Source: Pseudomonas citrullilanati (GTDB lineage Bacteria > Pseudomonadota > Gammaproteobacteria > Pseudomonadales > Pseudomonadaceae). Taken from it: DNA of 64,000 nucleotides. The position numbers and the translations under genes are program-made. This document shows positions 8,357-16,118 of the stretch, in pieces. Where the stretch lies: contig NZ_JAUQOP010000030.1 of NCBI RefSeq assembly GCF_030580855.1, positions 16,944 through 80,943 of the forward strand, given 5' to 3'. The notes under the pieces were generated by a model, which did no database searches, was not told the origin of the DNA, and worked only from the letters and a program-made list of their open reading frames with translations. The stretch's first letter is position 1; every line of letters begins with the position of its first letter.

Positions 8357-9055
8357 CTACGGGTTCGCCGGGACCACTTCCAGCACCCGGATCAACCCCG
8401 GCTGCGGATAATGCCAACGAACATCCAGGTCCCAGAATTGCGCGCCATATTCCCGTTCGGGCGCAGGCACCTGGTACGCCGGGCGTGGGTCCTGGGCCAG
8501 GCATTGTTCGATCAACTCCACCAAGGGCTCCTGCAGGCGCATGGCATGGTCGCGGGCTTGCAGCAGGGCGGTGTCCGCCCAGTGCACCGGGACCAGCCCG
8601 GGCGCCGCGCTGGCGATGGCGTTCGTGGCTGCGCCGATGATGTCGGCGTAGGGCACGTAGGGCTTGATGTCCAGCACGGGGGTGCCGTCCAGCAAGTCGA
8701 TGCCCGAAATCCACAGGCGCCCGGCTTCCACCCGTTCCAGCTTGACCACCGACTGGCCGATGCCGTTGGGGCGATGGGTGGCGCGGGTGGCGAACACGCC
8801 CATGGATTTGTTGCCGCCCAGGCGCGGCGGGCGCACCTTCAACCGCGGTTTGTCTTCCAGGGCCTGGTGGAACAGGAACAGCAGCCAGACATGACTGACC
8901 TGTTCCAACCCCTGCACCGCGTCCCCCTGGTCGAACGGCGCCACCAGCTCCAGCACGCCGCGTGCGGCAGGGGCCAGTTGCGGTTGGCGGGGGATGGCGA
9001 ACTTCTCCTTGAAGCAGGAGCGGACGAAGCCGATGGGGGCGACGGTGTAGGACAT
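8357..9055 (-). CDS. trmO: tRNA (N6-threonylcarbamoyladenosine37-N6)-methyltransferase TrmO
   Basis: 232 residues, the length of bacterial TrmO (TsaA/YaeB). It methylates t6A37 to m6t6A in tRNA-Thr reading ACC/ACU, using S-adenosylmethionine. The UPF0066 signature is complete: SCFKEKFAIPRQP near the N-terminus, RPNGIGQSVVKL, and GIDLLDGTPVLDIKPYVPYAD. It is first in a minus-strand cluster oriented away from fpr; the DUF1456 gene precedes it by 4 bp in transcription order, so the two are very likely co-transcribed. Confidence 0.94.
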   Translation of the reverse strand: MSYTVAPIGFVRSCFKEKFAIPRQPQLAPAARGVLELVAPFDQGDAVQGLEQVSHVWLLFLFHQALEDKPRLKVRPPRLGGNKSMGVFATRATHRPNGIGQSVVKLERVEAGRLWISGIDLLDGTPVLDIKPYVPYADIIGAATNAIASAAPGLVPVHWADTALLQARDHAMRLQEPLVELIEQCLAQDPRPAYQVPAPEREYGAQFWDLDVRWHYPQPGLIRVLEVVPANP

Positions 9056-9059
9056 GGGA

Positions 9060-9521
9060 TCAGCCGCGAATGCGCAGCGTCAGCCCCTTGAGGAAGTTGC
9101 GCAGCAACTGGTCGCCGCACGGGCGGTAGTTGGTGTGGCCGAACTTGCGGAACAGCGCGCTCAATTCCGGCTTGGAGACGGGAAAGTCGGCGGCCTTGAG
9201 GATCGCGTGCATGTCGTCCTCCTTCAGCTCGAAGGCCACCCGCAATTTCTTGAGGATGATGTTGTTGGTCACCGGCACTTCGATCGGTTGTGGTGGACGG
9301 CTCTCGTCCTTGCCACGCTTGAAGATCACCAGGCCGTCCAGGAAGTGCGCCATGACCTCGTCAGGGCAGAACACGAAGCCTTCCTCCTCGTCTTTCTTGA
9401 GGTAGCCGGCCAGGTCCGCCAGGGTCACGTCCAGGCCGCCGAGCTTGATGATCTCGATGACTTTCTTGTCGCTGATGTCGAGCATGTAGCGCACGCTGCG
9501 CAGTACGTCGTTGTGAATCAT
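9060..9521 (-). CDS. DUF1456 family protein (YehS-like)
   Basis: 153 residues with two related DUF1456 repeats: IHNDVLRSVRYMLDISDKKVIEIIKLGG at residues 2-29 and NNIILKKLRVAFELKEDDMHAILKAAD at 86-112. Each is followed by a Phe/Arg-rich helix. The family (E. coli YehS) has no established biochemical role; DUF1456 is often noted as helical and possibly RNA- or DNA-associated. The ATG at 9521 is chosen over the longer in-frame reading because the first repeat starts at once and an AGGA ribosome-binding site precedes it. The stop lies 4 bp before the trmO start, which suggests a joint transcript with an RNA-modification gene. Confidence 0.85.
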   Translation of the reverse strand: MIHNDVLRSVRYMLDISDKKVIEIIKLGGLDVTLADLAGYLKKDEEEGFVFCPDEVMAHFLDGLVIFKRGKDESRPPQPIEVPVTNNIILKKLRVAFELKEDDMHAILKAADFPVSKPELSALFRKFGHTNYRPCGDQLLRNFLKGLTLRIRG

Positions 9522-9577
9522 GTGTGCAATCCTGATCAATCGGCAGTAGGCGCCCGGCTCGGCGTGGCGCCGTAGAA

Positions 9578-10288
9578 TTAGAACTTTTCTTTTGCGGACA
9601 GGTAGCGCCACTGGCCCAGCGGCACCTTGCCGATGGACACGCCGCCAATGCGAATGCGGCGAATGGCGACCACCTTGAGGCCGACCGCCTGGCAGAACAG
9701 TGCGATCACGCCCGGTTGCGGGTTCTTCATGGCGAAGCGCAGGCGGTTCTCGTTCTGCCAGCTGGCCTTGACCGCCGGCAACTCCTTGCCCTTGTAGGTC
9801 AGGCCGTGGTTCAGGCGGTTGAGGCCGTGGGCGACCATCTCGCCTTCGACTTCCACCACGTATTCCTGTTCGATCCTGGCGGCGTCGGCGGTGAGCTTGC
9901 GCAGGATCTTCCAATCCTGGGTGAACACCAGCAGGCCGCTGGCGTTGGCTTGCAGGTCGGCGCTGGCGGTCAGGCGCAGGAAGTGGCCCTTGAGCGGGCG
10001 CTTGCCGAAGCGATGTTCTTCGCTCAGCGTCTGGGGCCCCAGGGACGCCATGGCGGTGTCCACGTCCATGCCGGCGGGGACATTCAGCAGCAACGTGACC
10101 GGTTCCGGCGCGGTGGCCTTGGCCTCGGGGTCCAGGGCGACCTTTTCGGTGGTGACCTTGAACTGCGGTTCATCGATCACTTCACCGTCCACGGTGACCC
10201 AGCCGCCCTCGATGAACAGCTCAGCCTCCCGACGGGAGCAGCCGACGAGTTCGATGAGGCGCTTGGAGAGACGAATCGGGTCAGTCAT
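9578..10288 (-). CDS. RsuA/RluF-family pseudouridine synthase-like protein lacking the catalytic Asp
   Basis: 236 residues. An N-terminal S4 RNA-binding domain (IRLSKRLIELVGCSRREAELFIEGG, then VTVDGEV) is followed by a pseudouridine-synthase fold. In active members the catalytic motif is GRLDxxTSGL. Here the aligned stretch is ADLQANASGLL, with Gln at residue 113 where Asp should be; the codons on the minus strand read GAC CTG CAA GCC AAC. The downstream LVFTQD and KEYxV-like EQEYVVEVEG blocks are preserved, as is the C-terminal RIRIGGVSIGKVPLGQWRYLS typical of RluF/RsuA. It may therefore bind rRNA without making pseudouridine, or use a different residue. The start at 10288 (MTDPIRL) fits the S4 domain; a longer in-frame start at 10354 is less likely. 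Confidence 0.8.
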   Translation of the reverse strand: MTDPIRLSKRLIELVGCSRREAELFIEGGWVTVDGEVIDEPQFKVTTEKVALDPEAKATAPEPVTLLLNVPAGMDVDTAMASLGPQTLSEEHRFGKRPLKGHFLRLTASADLQANASGLLVFTQDWKILRKLTADAARIEQEYVVEVEGEMVAHGLNRLNHGLTYKGKELPAVKASWQNENRLRFAMKNPQPGVIALFCQAVGLKVVAIRRIRIGGVSIGKVPLGQWRYLSAKEKF

Positions 10289-10371
10289 GACAGGGCCGTA
10301 ACAAAAAGAGGGTGGGCATTGTACCTGCCTGGCGCCGGTTAATCGCGGGTCCATTTGCGCCGTGTGGCTTT

Positions 10372-10845
10372 TTAGCCGCGCCGGGCCTTCAGGTCGGCCT
10401 GCCTGTAGCGCATGTGCAGCAACGGGTAGGGCTGGTTCATGCCGTCCCGTTCCGAGCGGCCGATGACTTCGAAACCTTGCTTGAGGTAGAAACCCAGGGC
10501 CTGCGGATTCTGTTCGTTGACGTCCAGTTCATCGGCGTTCAAATGGTCCATGGCGTAGTGCAGCAGTTGCTTGCCCAGGCCCTGGCCACGGTGCTGCGGA
10601 TCGATGAACAGCATTTCGATCTTGCCGGCCGCCACGCCGGCGAAACCGGTGATGCGCTGCCGGGCATCCCGGGTGCAAATCAGCATCACCGCGTCCAGGT
10701 AGCGGGTCAGCACCAGGTTCTTCAACAACTCGATGTAGCTGTCCGGCAGGAAGTCATGGGTGGCCCGCACCGATGCTTCCCACAGTTGGGTCAGTTCCTG
10801 GTAATCGCTCGGTTTCGGTGTGTGGATGACCGAATGCTGACGCAT
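10372..10845 (-). CDS. GNAT family N-acetyltransferase
   Basis: 157 residues with the acetyl-CoA-binding GNAT core: IEMLFIDPQHRGQGLGKQLL contains the RGQGLG pyrophosphate-binding loop, and LDVNEQNPQALGFYLKQGFEVIGRSERD is the usual motif B region. It resembles the YjaB-type subgroup (NEQNPQALGFYLKQGF). The substrate is unknown; YjaB-like proteins acetylate small amines or protein N-termini. It is transcribed away from rimO and is probably monocistronic. Confidence 0.85.
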   Translation of the reverse strand: MRQHSVIHTPKPSDYQELTQLWEASVRATHDFLPDSYIELLKNLVLTRYLDAVMLICTRDARQRITGFAGVAAGKIEMLFIDPQHRGQGLGKQLLHYAMDHLNADELDVNEQNPQALGFYLKQGFEVIGRSERDGMNQPYPLLHMRYRQADLKARRG

Positions 10846-10897
10846 GCCGCCTGTTCCTTGTGCTGGATGTTCTAGGTGATCTCCATACGATAGCCGT

Positions 10898-10931
10898 AAA
10901 AAAGCCCCGCATCTTGTCGCAAGGCAGGGCT
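10898..10931 (-). terminator. Terminator downstream of rimO
   Basis: Read on the minus strand, AGCCCTGC and GCGGGGCT form an 8-bp stem (one G-T pair) around a 13-nt loop, followed by six T. It lies after rimO and the intergenic repeat, and before the GNAT gene. Confidence 0.75.
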
Positions 10932-10979
10932 TTTCGGGTTTTCCGCGGCGGTGCGAGCCAATGACCTGGACAAGAACCC

Positions 10980-11112
10980 TGTGGTGAGGGGATTTATCCC
11001 CGCTGGGACGCGAAGCGGCCCTAAAACCTGAACTCCCGGTATTCCAGTTCGACTGATTCGCCTGCTTTGGGACTGCTTCGCAGTCCAGCGGGGATAAATC
11101 CTCTCGCCACAG
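10980..11112. repeat. Intergenic inverted-repeat element, family 2 (copy 1)
   Basis: The left arm (10980-11023) reads TGTGGTGAGGGGATTTATCC and continues into CCCGCTGGGACGCGAAGCGGCCC. The right arm (11069-11112) is its reverse complement, ending GGGGATAAATCCTCTCGCCACAG. The same element recurs at about 20.7, 31.7 and 36.3 kb. It is distinct from the REP family and probably forms a long cruciform or RNA hairpin. Confidence 0.85.
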
Positions 11113-11119
11113 GTGTGGA

Positions 11120-12460
11120 TCAGGCGATCTGTTCGGCCCACAAGTCGTATTCGTCGGCGTCGGTCACCTTGCACCAGACCTTGTCGCCCGGCTTGAGATG
11201 GCTGCCGTTGTCGATGAAGACGTTGCCGTCGATTTCCGGGGCATCGAAGAAGCAGCGGCCTACGGCGCCTTGTTCGTCGACTTCATCCACCAGGACTTCG
11301 ATTTCGCGGCCGATGCGCATTTGCAGGCGCGCCGAGCTGATGGCCTGCTGGTGCGCCATGAAGCGCTCCCAACGGTCCTGCTTGACGTCGTCCGGCACCA
11401 CGTCCAGGTCCAGGTCGTTGGCCGGTGCGCCTTCGACCGGGGAATACTGGAAGCAGCCGACGCGATCGAGCTGGGCTTCGGTCAGCCAGTCCAGCAGGTA
11501 CTGGAAGTCTTCTTCGGTTTCGCCGGGGAAACCGACGATGAAGGTCGAGCGGATGATCAGGTCCGGGCAGATTTCGCGCCAGTTCTTGATGCGGGCCAGG
11601 GTCTTGTCTTCGAAGGCCGGGCGCTTCATGGCCTTGAGGACTTTCGGGCTGGCGTGCTGGAACGGGATGTCCAGGTACGGCAGGATCTTGCCGGCGGCCA
11701 TCAGCGGGATCAGTTCGTCGACATGCGGATACGGGTAGACGTAGTGCAGGCGAACCCAGACGCCGAGGGTGCTGAGGGCCTCGCACAGTTCGGTCATGCG
11801 GGTTTTCACCGGCGCACCGTTCCAGAACCCGGTGCGGTATTTCACGTCGACGCCGTAGGCGCTGGTGTCTTGGGAAATGACCAGCAACTCCTTGACGCCG
11901 GCCTTGACCAGGCGCTGGGCCTCATCGAGCACGTCGCCCACCGGGCGGCTGACCAGCTTGCCGCGCATCGACGGGATGATGCAGAAGCTGCAGCTATGGT
12001 TGCAGCCTTCGGAAATCTTCAGGTAGGCGTAGTGGCGCGGGGTCAACTTGATGCCTTGGGGCGGGACCAGGTCGATCAGCGGGTTGTGGTCCTGTTTCGG
12101 CGGCACCACCTCGTGCACCGCGTTGACCACCTGCTCGTACTGCTGCGGGCCGGTCACCGCCAGTACGCTGGGGTGCACCTCGCGGATGTTGCCTTCTTCC
12201 ACGCCCATGCAGCCGGTGACGATGACCTTGCCGTTTTCCTTGATGGCCTCGCCGATCACTTCCAGGGATTCGGCCTTGGCCGAGTCGATGAAGCCGCAGG
12301 TGTTGACCACTACCACGTCGGCGTCCTGGTAGGTGGACACGACGTCATAGCCTTCCATGCGCAGCTGGGTGAGGATGCGCTCGGAGTCGACCAGAGCCTT
12401 CGGGCAACCCAGGGATACGAAGCCGACCTTCGGATTGGCTGGCGCGGTAGTGGTGGACAT
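11120..12460 (-). CDS. rimO: Ribosomal protein uS12 methylthiotransferase RimO
   Basis: 446 residues. RimO adds a methylthio group to Asp88 (E. coli numbering) of ribosomal protein S12 using radical SAM chemistry and a second Fe-S cluster. The N-terminal UPF0004 domain has C19, C55 and C84. The radical SAM cluster CNHSCSFC has C153, C157 and C160. A C-terminal TRAM domain (about residues 380-446) contains GREIEVLVDEVD. SLGCPKALVDSE near the N-terminus is diagnostic for RimO rather than MiaB. The start at 12460 (MSTTTAP) is chosen because the upstream in-frame extension is not conserved-looking. Confidence 0.96.
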   Translation of the reverse strand: MSTTTAPANPKVGFVSLGCPKALVDSERILTQLRMEGYDVVSTYQDADVVVVNTCGFIDSAKAESLEVIGEAIKENGKVIVTGCMGVEEGNIREVHPSVLAVTGPQQYEQVVNAVHEVVPPKQDHNPLIDLVPPQGIKLTPRHYAYLKISEGCNHSCSFCIIPSMRGKLVSRPVGDVLDEAQRLVKAGVKELLVISQDTSAYGVDVKYRTGFWNGAPVKTRMTELCEALSTLGVWVRLHYVYPYPHVDELIPLMAAGKILPYLDIPFQHASPKVLKAMKRPAFEDKTLARIKNWREICPDLIIRSTFIVGFPGETEEDFQYLLDWLTEAQLDRVGCFQYSPVEGAPANDLDLDVVPDDVKQDRWERFMAHQQAISSARLQMRIGREIEVLVDEVDEQGAVGRCFFDAPEIDGNVFIDNGSHLKPGDKVWCKVTDADEYDLWAEQIA

Positions 12461-12733
12461 GTCTAACCTCGGTGTAGGGGGATCGTCTCTTGCCGAGACA
12501 GGGCGCCTGAACGCGCCTCTGATCAAAAAGTGCGCAATTCTAGCGATGGACGAGGCAGTTGACCAGCTTTATACCGGGAAAAACGACGAGTGCTGCGCTA
12601 TGCTTCGCGCCTTTGCGCTTTACCGGTTTTTTACAGTCAATAAAACACCTGTTACGAGATGTAAAACAGCGCATGCTGCGTCATCGAGCATAGTGCTTCG
12701 TGAGAAGACAGGTCTGGGAATCAGGAGTGTTGG

Positions 12734-14635
12734 ATGGGTCATGCAAGTAGTGAAGCGGCAGGTGCCGGACATTCGGCAGCCAAACCGCTGAGCATGCTGG
12801 TCGCGGCGGTCGGAGTGGTTTATGGCGACATCGGCACGAGCCCGTTGTACACCCTGAAAGAAGTGTTTTCCGGTGGCTATGGCGTGCCTGTCAACCATGA
12901 CGGGGTGCTGGGGATCCTGTCGCTGATTTTCTGGTCGCTGATCTGGGTCGTGTCGATCAAGTACATGATGTTCGTCCTGCGCGCCGACAACCAGGGCGAG
13001 GGCGGGATCATGGCGCTCACCGCGCTGGCGCGCCGGGCGGCGGCGGGACGGGCGCGGTTGCGGACCTTCCTGGTGATCTGCGGCTTGATCGGCGCGGCGC
13101 TGTTCTACGGCGACAGCATGATCACCCCGGCGATTTCCGTGCTCTCGGCCATCGAGGGCCTGGGCTTGGCGTTCGAAGGGATCGACCACTGGGTGGTGCC
13201 GCTGTCGCTGGTGGTGCTGGTGGGGCTGTTTCTGATCCAGCGCCACGGTACCGCGCGGATCGGCATCCTGTTCGGGCCGATCATGGTGACCTGGTTCCTG
13301 GTGCTCGGCGCCCTCGGCGTGTACGGCATCAGCCAGCACCCGGAGGTCCTGCAGGCGATGAACCCGGTCTGGGCGGTGCGCTTCTTCCTGGTCCATCCGG
13401 GCATGGGCGTGGCGATCCTTGGCGCCGTGGTGCTGGCCTTGACCGGCGCCGAGGCGCTGTACGCCGACATGGGCCACTTCGGCCGCAAGCCGATCGCCCG
13501 CGCCTGGTTCATCCTGGTTCTGCCGGCGCTGGTGCTCAATTATTTCGGCCAGGGTGCGTTGCTGCTGGGGGACCCGGAAGCGGCGCGCAACCCGTTCTAC
13601 CTGCTGGCGCCGAGCTGGGCGCTGATCCCGCTGGTGGGGCTGTCGACCCTGGCCACGGTGATCGCCTCGCAAGCGGTGATTTCCGGGGCCTTCTCCCTGA
13701 CGCGCCAGGCGATCCAGCTCGGCTACATCCCGCGCATGTACATCCAGCACACCTCCAGTGCCGAGCAGGGCCAGATCTACATCGGCGCGGTGAACTGGTC
13801 GCTGATGGTCGGCGTGGTGCTGCTGGTGCTGGGCTTCGAATCCTCGGGCGCGCTGGCGTCGGCCTATGGCGTGGCGGTGACGGGCACGATGCTGATGACC
13901 ACGATCCTGGTCTCGGCGGTGATGCTGCTGTTGTGGAAATGGCCGCCGTTGCTGGCGGTGCCGGTGCTGCTCGGCTTCCTCCTGGTGGACGGCCTGTACT
14001 TCGCCGCCAACGTGCCGAAGATCATCCAGGGCGGCGCCTTCCCGGTCATCGCCGGTATTGCCCTGTTCGTGCTGATGACCACCTGGAAGCGCGGCAAGCA
14101 ATTGCTGGTGGAGCGCCTGGACGAAGGCGCGCTGCCGCTGCCGATCTTTATCAGCAGCATCCGCGTCCAGCCTCCCCATCGCGTGCAGGGCACCGCGGTG
14201 TTCCTGACCGCCCGTTCGGACGCGGTGCCCCATGCGTTGTTGCACAACCTGCTGCACAACCAGGTGCTGCATGAGCAAGTGGTGCTGCTGACGGTGGTGT
14301 ACGAAGACATTCCCCGGGTGCCGCCGCAACGCCGCTTCGAAGTCGATGCCTACGGCGAAGGGTTCTTCCGGGTGATCCTGCACTTCGGCTTCACCGATGA
14401 GCCGGATGTCCCGCTGGCGCTCAAGCTCTGCCATCTGGATGACCTGGACTTCAGCCCGATGCGCACCACCTACTTCCTCAGCCGCGAGACGGTCATCGCC
14501 TCCAAGCTCGAAGGCATGGCCCGCTGGCGCGAGTTGCTGTTCGCCTTCCTGCTGAAGAACGCCAACGGCAACCTGCGCTTCTTCAACCTGCCGGTGAACC
14601 GGGTGATCGAGCTGGGGACCCAGGTCGAGATGTGA
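12734..14635 (+). CDS. kup: Low-affinity potassium transporter Kup
   Basis: 633 residues, the usual length for Kup, an inner-membrane K+/H+ symporter important at low pH or hyperosmotic conditions. About twelve hydrophobic segments occupy the first 450 residues, starting with the family signature GVVYGDIGTSPLYTLKEVFSG. The cytoplasmic C-terminal domain follows (from about residue 470: VERLDEGALPLPIFISSI). A ribosome-binding site (CAGGAG) lies 9 bp before the ATG. The 273-bp region upstream, shared with divergent rimO, shows no gene and must hold both promoters. P. aeruginosa has the same rimO-kup-acvB-mprF-dinB neighbourhood. Confidence 0.95.
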   Translation: MGHASSEAAGAGHSAAKPLSMLVAAVGVVYGDIGTSPLYTLKEVFSGGYGVPVNHDGVLGILSLIFWSLIWVVSIKYMMFVLRADNQGEGGIMALTALARRAAAGRARLRTFLVICGLIGAALFYGDSMITPAISVLSAIEGLGLAFEGIDHWVVPLSLVVLVGLFLIQRHGTARIGILFGPIMVTWFLVLGALGVYGISQHPEVLQAMNPVWAVRFFLVHPGMGVAILGAVVLALTGAEALYADMGHFGRKPIARAWFILVLPALVLNYFGQGALLLGDPEAARNPFYLLAPSWALIPLVGLSTLATVIASQAVISGAFSLTRQAIQLGYIPRMYIQHTSSAEQGQIYIGAVNWSLMVGVVLLVLGFESSGALASAYGVAVTGTMLMTTILVSAVMLLLWKWPPLLAVPVLLGFLLVDGLYFAANVPKIIQGGAFPVIAGIALFVLMTTWKRGKQLLVERLDEGALPLPIFISSIRVQPPHRVQGTAVFLTARSDAVPHALLHNLLHNQVLHEQVVLLTVVYEDIPRVPPQRRFEVDAYGEGFFRVILHFGFTDEPDVPLALKLCHLDDLDFSPMRTTYFLSRETVIASKLEGMARWRELLFAFLLKNANGNLRFFNLPVNRVIELGTQVEM

Positions 14636-14663
14636 CCCGGGCGGTGAGGGTGGCTGGGAGGCC

Positions 14664-14757
14664 GCCATCGCGAGCAGGCTCGCTCCCACATTTGGGTTAG
14701 GGCCGGCCAGTGACATCACCCCCGGCACCCTGTGGGAGCGAGCCTGCTCGCGAAGCG
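14664..14757. repeat. REP pair after kup
   Basis: Two REP copies in opposite orientation (14664-14690 and 14731-14757), same core as the pair after fpr; one copy ends in the CGCGAAGCGG variant. Confidence 0.9.
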
Positions 14758-14777
14758 GCCGGCAGCCACAATGACAA

Positions 14778-14811
14778 AGCCCCTGCAACCGTATGGCTGC
14801 AGGGGCTTTTT
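14778..14811 (+). terminator. Terminator between kup and acvB
   Basis: AGCCCCTGCA and TGCAGGGGCT form a perfect 10-bp stem with a 10-nt loop, followed by five T on the plus strand. On the minus strand it is followed by only a few T, so it mainly serves kup. Confidence 0.85.
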
Positions 14812-14828
14812 CTTGAATCTGCGATGGA

Positions 14829-16118
14829 TTACTGGTCGGCAGGTTTGCTCTGGCGCTTGTTGATCTCATCGATCAGGCGCTTGGCCAGGGCCGGGTAGTT
14901 TTCATCGAAGTGGTGGCCGCCAGGCAGCTTGATGGCTTCGCCCACGGCGGTCTTGTCGGTGCAGCCGCTTTCATCGGCTTCTTCGCCGCCGTAGATGCAC
15001 ACCACTTTCTCGGCCGGCAGCTTGGCCATCTCCGGTCCGGTGGCGGCTTCGGTGCCGGCGTTGCCCAGCCAGCCCTCGACCTCGATCTCGAAACTGCCGG
15101 TGCGGGCGAAGGCGAGCAGGATGATTGCGTCGACCCGCTGCTGCTCGGTGGCCGGCAGGCGGTTGTAGATCGCTGGCAGCACGTCGGCGCCAAACGAGTA
15201 GCCGGTCAGGATGAAGCGCTTGGTGCCCCAGATCTGGCGGTAGTGCTGCATCAGCTCGGCGAGGTCCACCGCGCTCTGCTCGGGGCTCTTGTGTTGCCAG
15301 TAGTAGCGCAGGGTGTCGATGCCGACCACCGGGTAGCCGATCTTGGCCATCTCGTCGGCCACGTCGCGGTCCAGGTCGCGCCAGCCACCGTCGCCCGAGA
15401 GGAACAGGGTCACGGTGTCCCGGGCCTGGCTGGCCGGCACTTCGACCACCGGGATGGCCAGGCCACCCTTGCCCTTGTCGGCGCCCACCAGGATCTTGCG
15501 CAGCTCGTTGTTCAGCACTTGCGGCAGGCTGATGTCGTAGTCGCTGATGCTGGTCTCGGCGTTTTTCTGGTCCCGTACGAAACCGGCGCTGGTGTCGTCA
15601 GGGTTGTCGTTCCAGGCCACCAGCCAGTGACCGTGGGCCGCGCTCTTGGGCAGCAGGTGCGTGCAGCCGGGTTTTTCCAGGGCCAGGTCCACCGATACGG
15701 CCGTGGTCTTGTCGTCTTTCTGCTCGGCCAGCCAGCGCCAGGCCAGCACGGCGCCCGGGCCGATGCCGCTGACCAGCGTGGCGGGGCCCTGGAGTTCGCG
15801 CAGGCCCGCTTGCAGGGCGCGCCCTTGTTGCATGCAGTCCTTGGGCAGGATCACCTGGACGATCTGCGCCGAACCGCTGCGGCTGAGGGTCGTCAGCTGG
15901 GTGTCACTGAGCTTCTGGTCCTCATTGACCGCCACCAGCACCTGGGCACGGGGCTTGGTGCCGGGGACCACCCGGGTCATCGCGACGCCATCGGCGGGCG
16001 CCAGCTGTTCCAGGGTGGGTTGTGGGGCGGGGCGGTTCCAGTACCAGTAGCCGCCACCGAGAATCACCGCCAGCACCAGCAGGGCGGCCACTATGTATCG
16101 CCAGGAGCGTTGCATCAT
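14829..16118 (-). CDS. acvB: AcvB/VirJ family protein (probable periplasmic aminoacyl-phosphatidylglycerol hydrolase)
   Basis: 429 residues. An N-terminal membrane anchor or signal (VAALLVLAVILGGGYWYW, residues 9-26) is followed by an alpha/beta-hydrolase-like region. The VirJ domain at about 215-425 has LFLSGDGGWRDLD, a nucleophile elbow GYSFGADVLP and a C-terminal GGHHFDENY carrying the likely catalytic His. Its start overlaps the mprF stop as ATGA, which indicates translational coupling. In Agrobacterium, Rhizobium and P. aeruginosa the partner of MprF/LpiA is a periplasmic hydrolase that removes the amino acid again (for P. aeruginosa, alanyl-PG hydrolase), so this pair probably sets the level of aminoacylated lipid. 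Confidence 0.88.
   Translation of the reverse strand: MMQRSWRYIVAALLVLAVILGGGYWYWNRPAPQPTLEQLAPADGVAMTRVVPGTKPRAQVLVAVNEDQKLSDTQLTTLSRSGSAQIVQVILPKDCMQQGRALQAGLRELQGPATLVSGIGPGAVLAWRWLAEQKDDKTTAVSVDLALEKPGCTHLLPKSAAHGHWLVAWNDNPDDTSAGFVRDQKNAETSISDYDISLPQVLNNELRKILVGADKGKGGLAIPVVEVPASQARDTVTLFLSGDGGWRDLDRDVADEMAKIGYPVVGIDTLRYYWQHKSPEQSAVDLAELMQHYRQIWGTKRFILTGYSFGADVLPAIYNRLPATEQQRVDAIILLAFARTGSFEIEVEGWLGNAGTEAATGPEMAKLPAEKVVCIYGGEEADESGCTDKTAVGEAIKLPGGHHFDENYPALAKRLIDEINKRQSKPADQ

Noticed and set aside
12620..14869. 749-codon minus-strand frame over kup.
   Set aside because: Gln/His/Arg-rich composition typical of antisense reading; Kup is clear on the plus strand.
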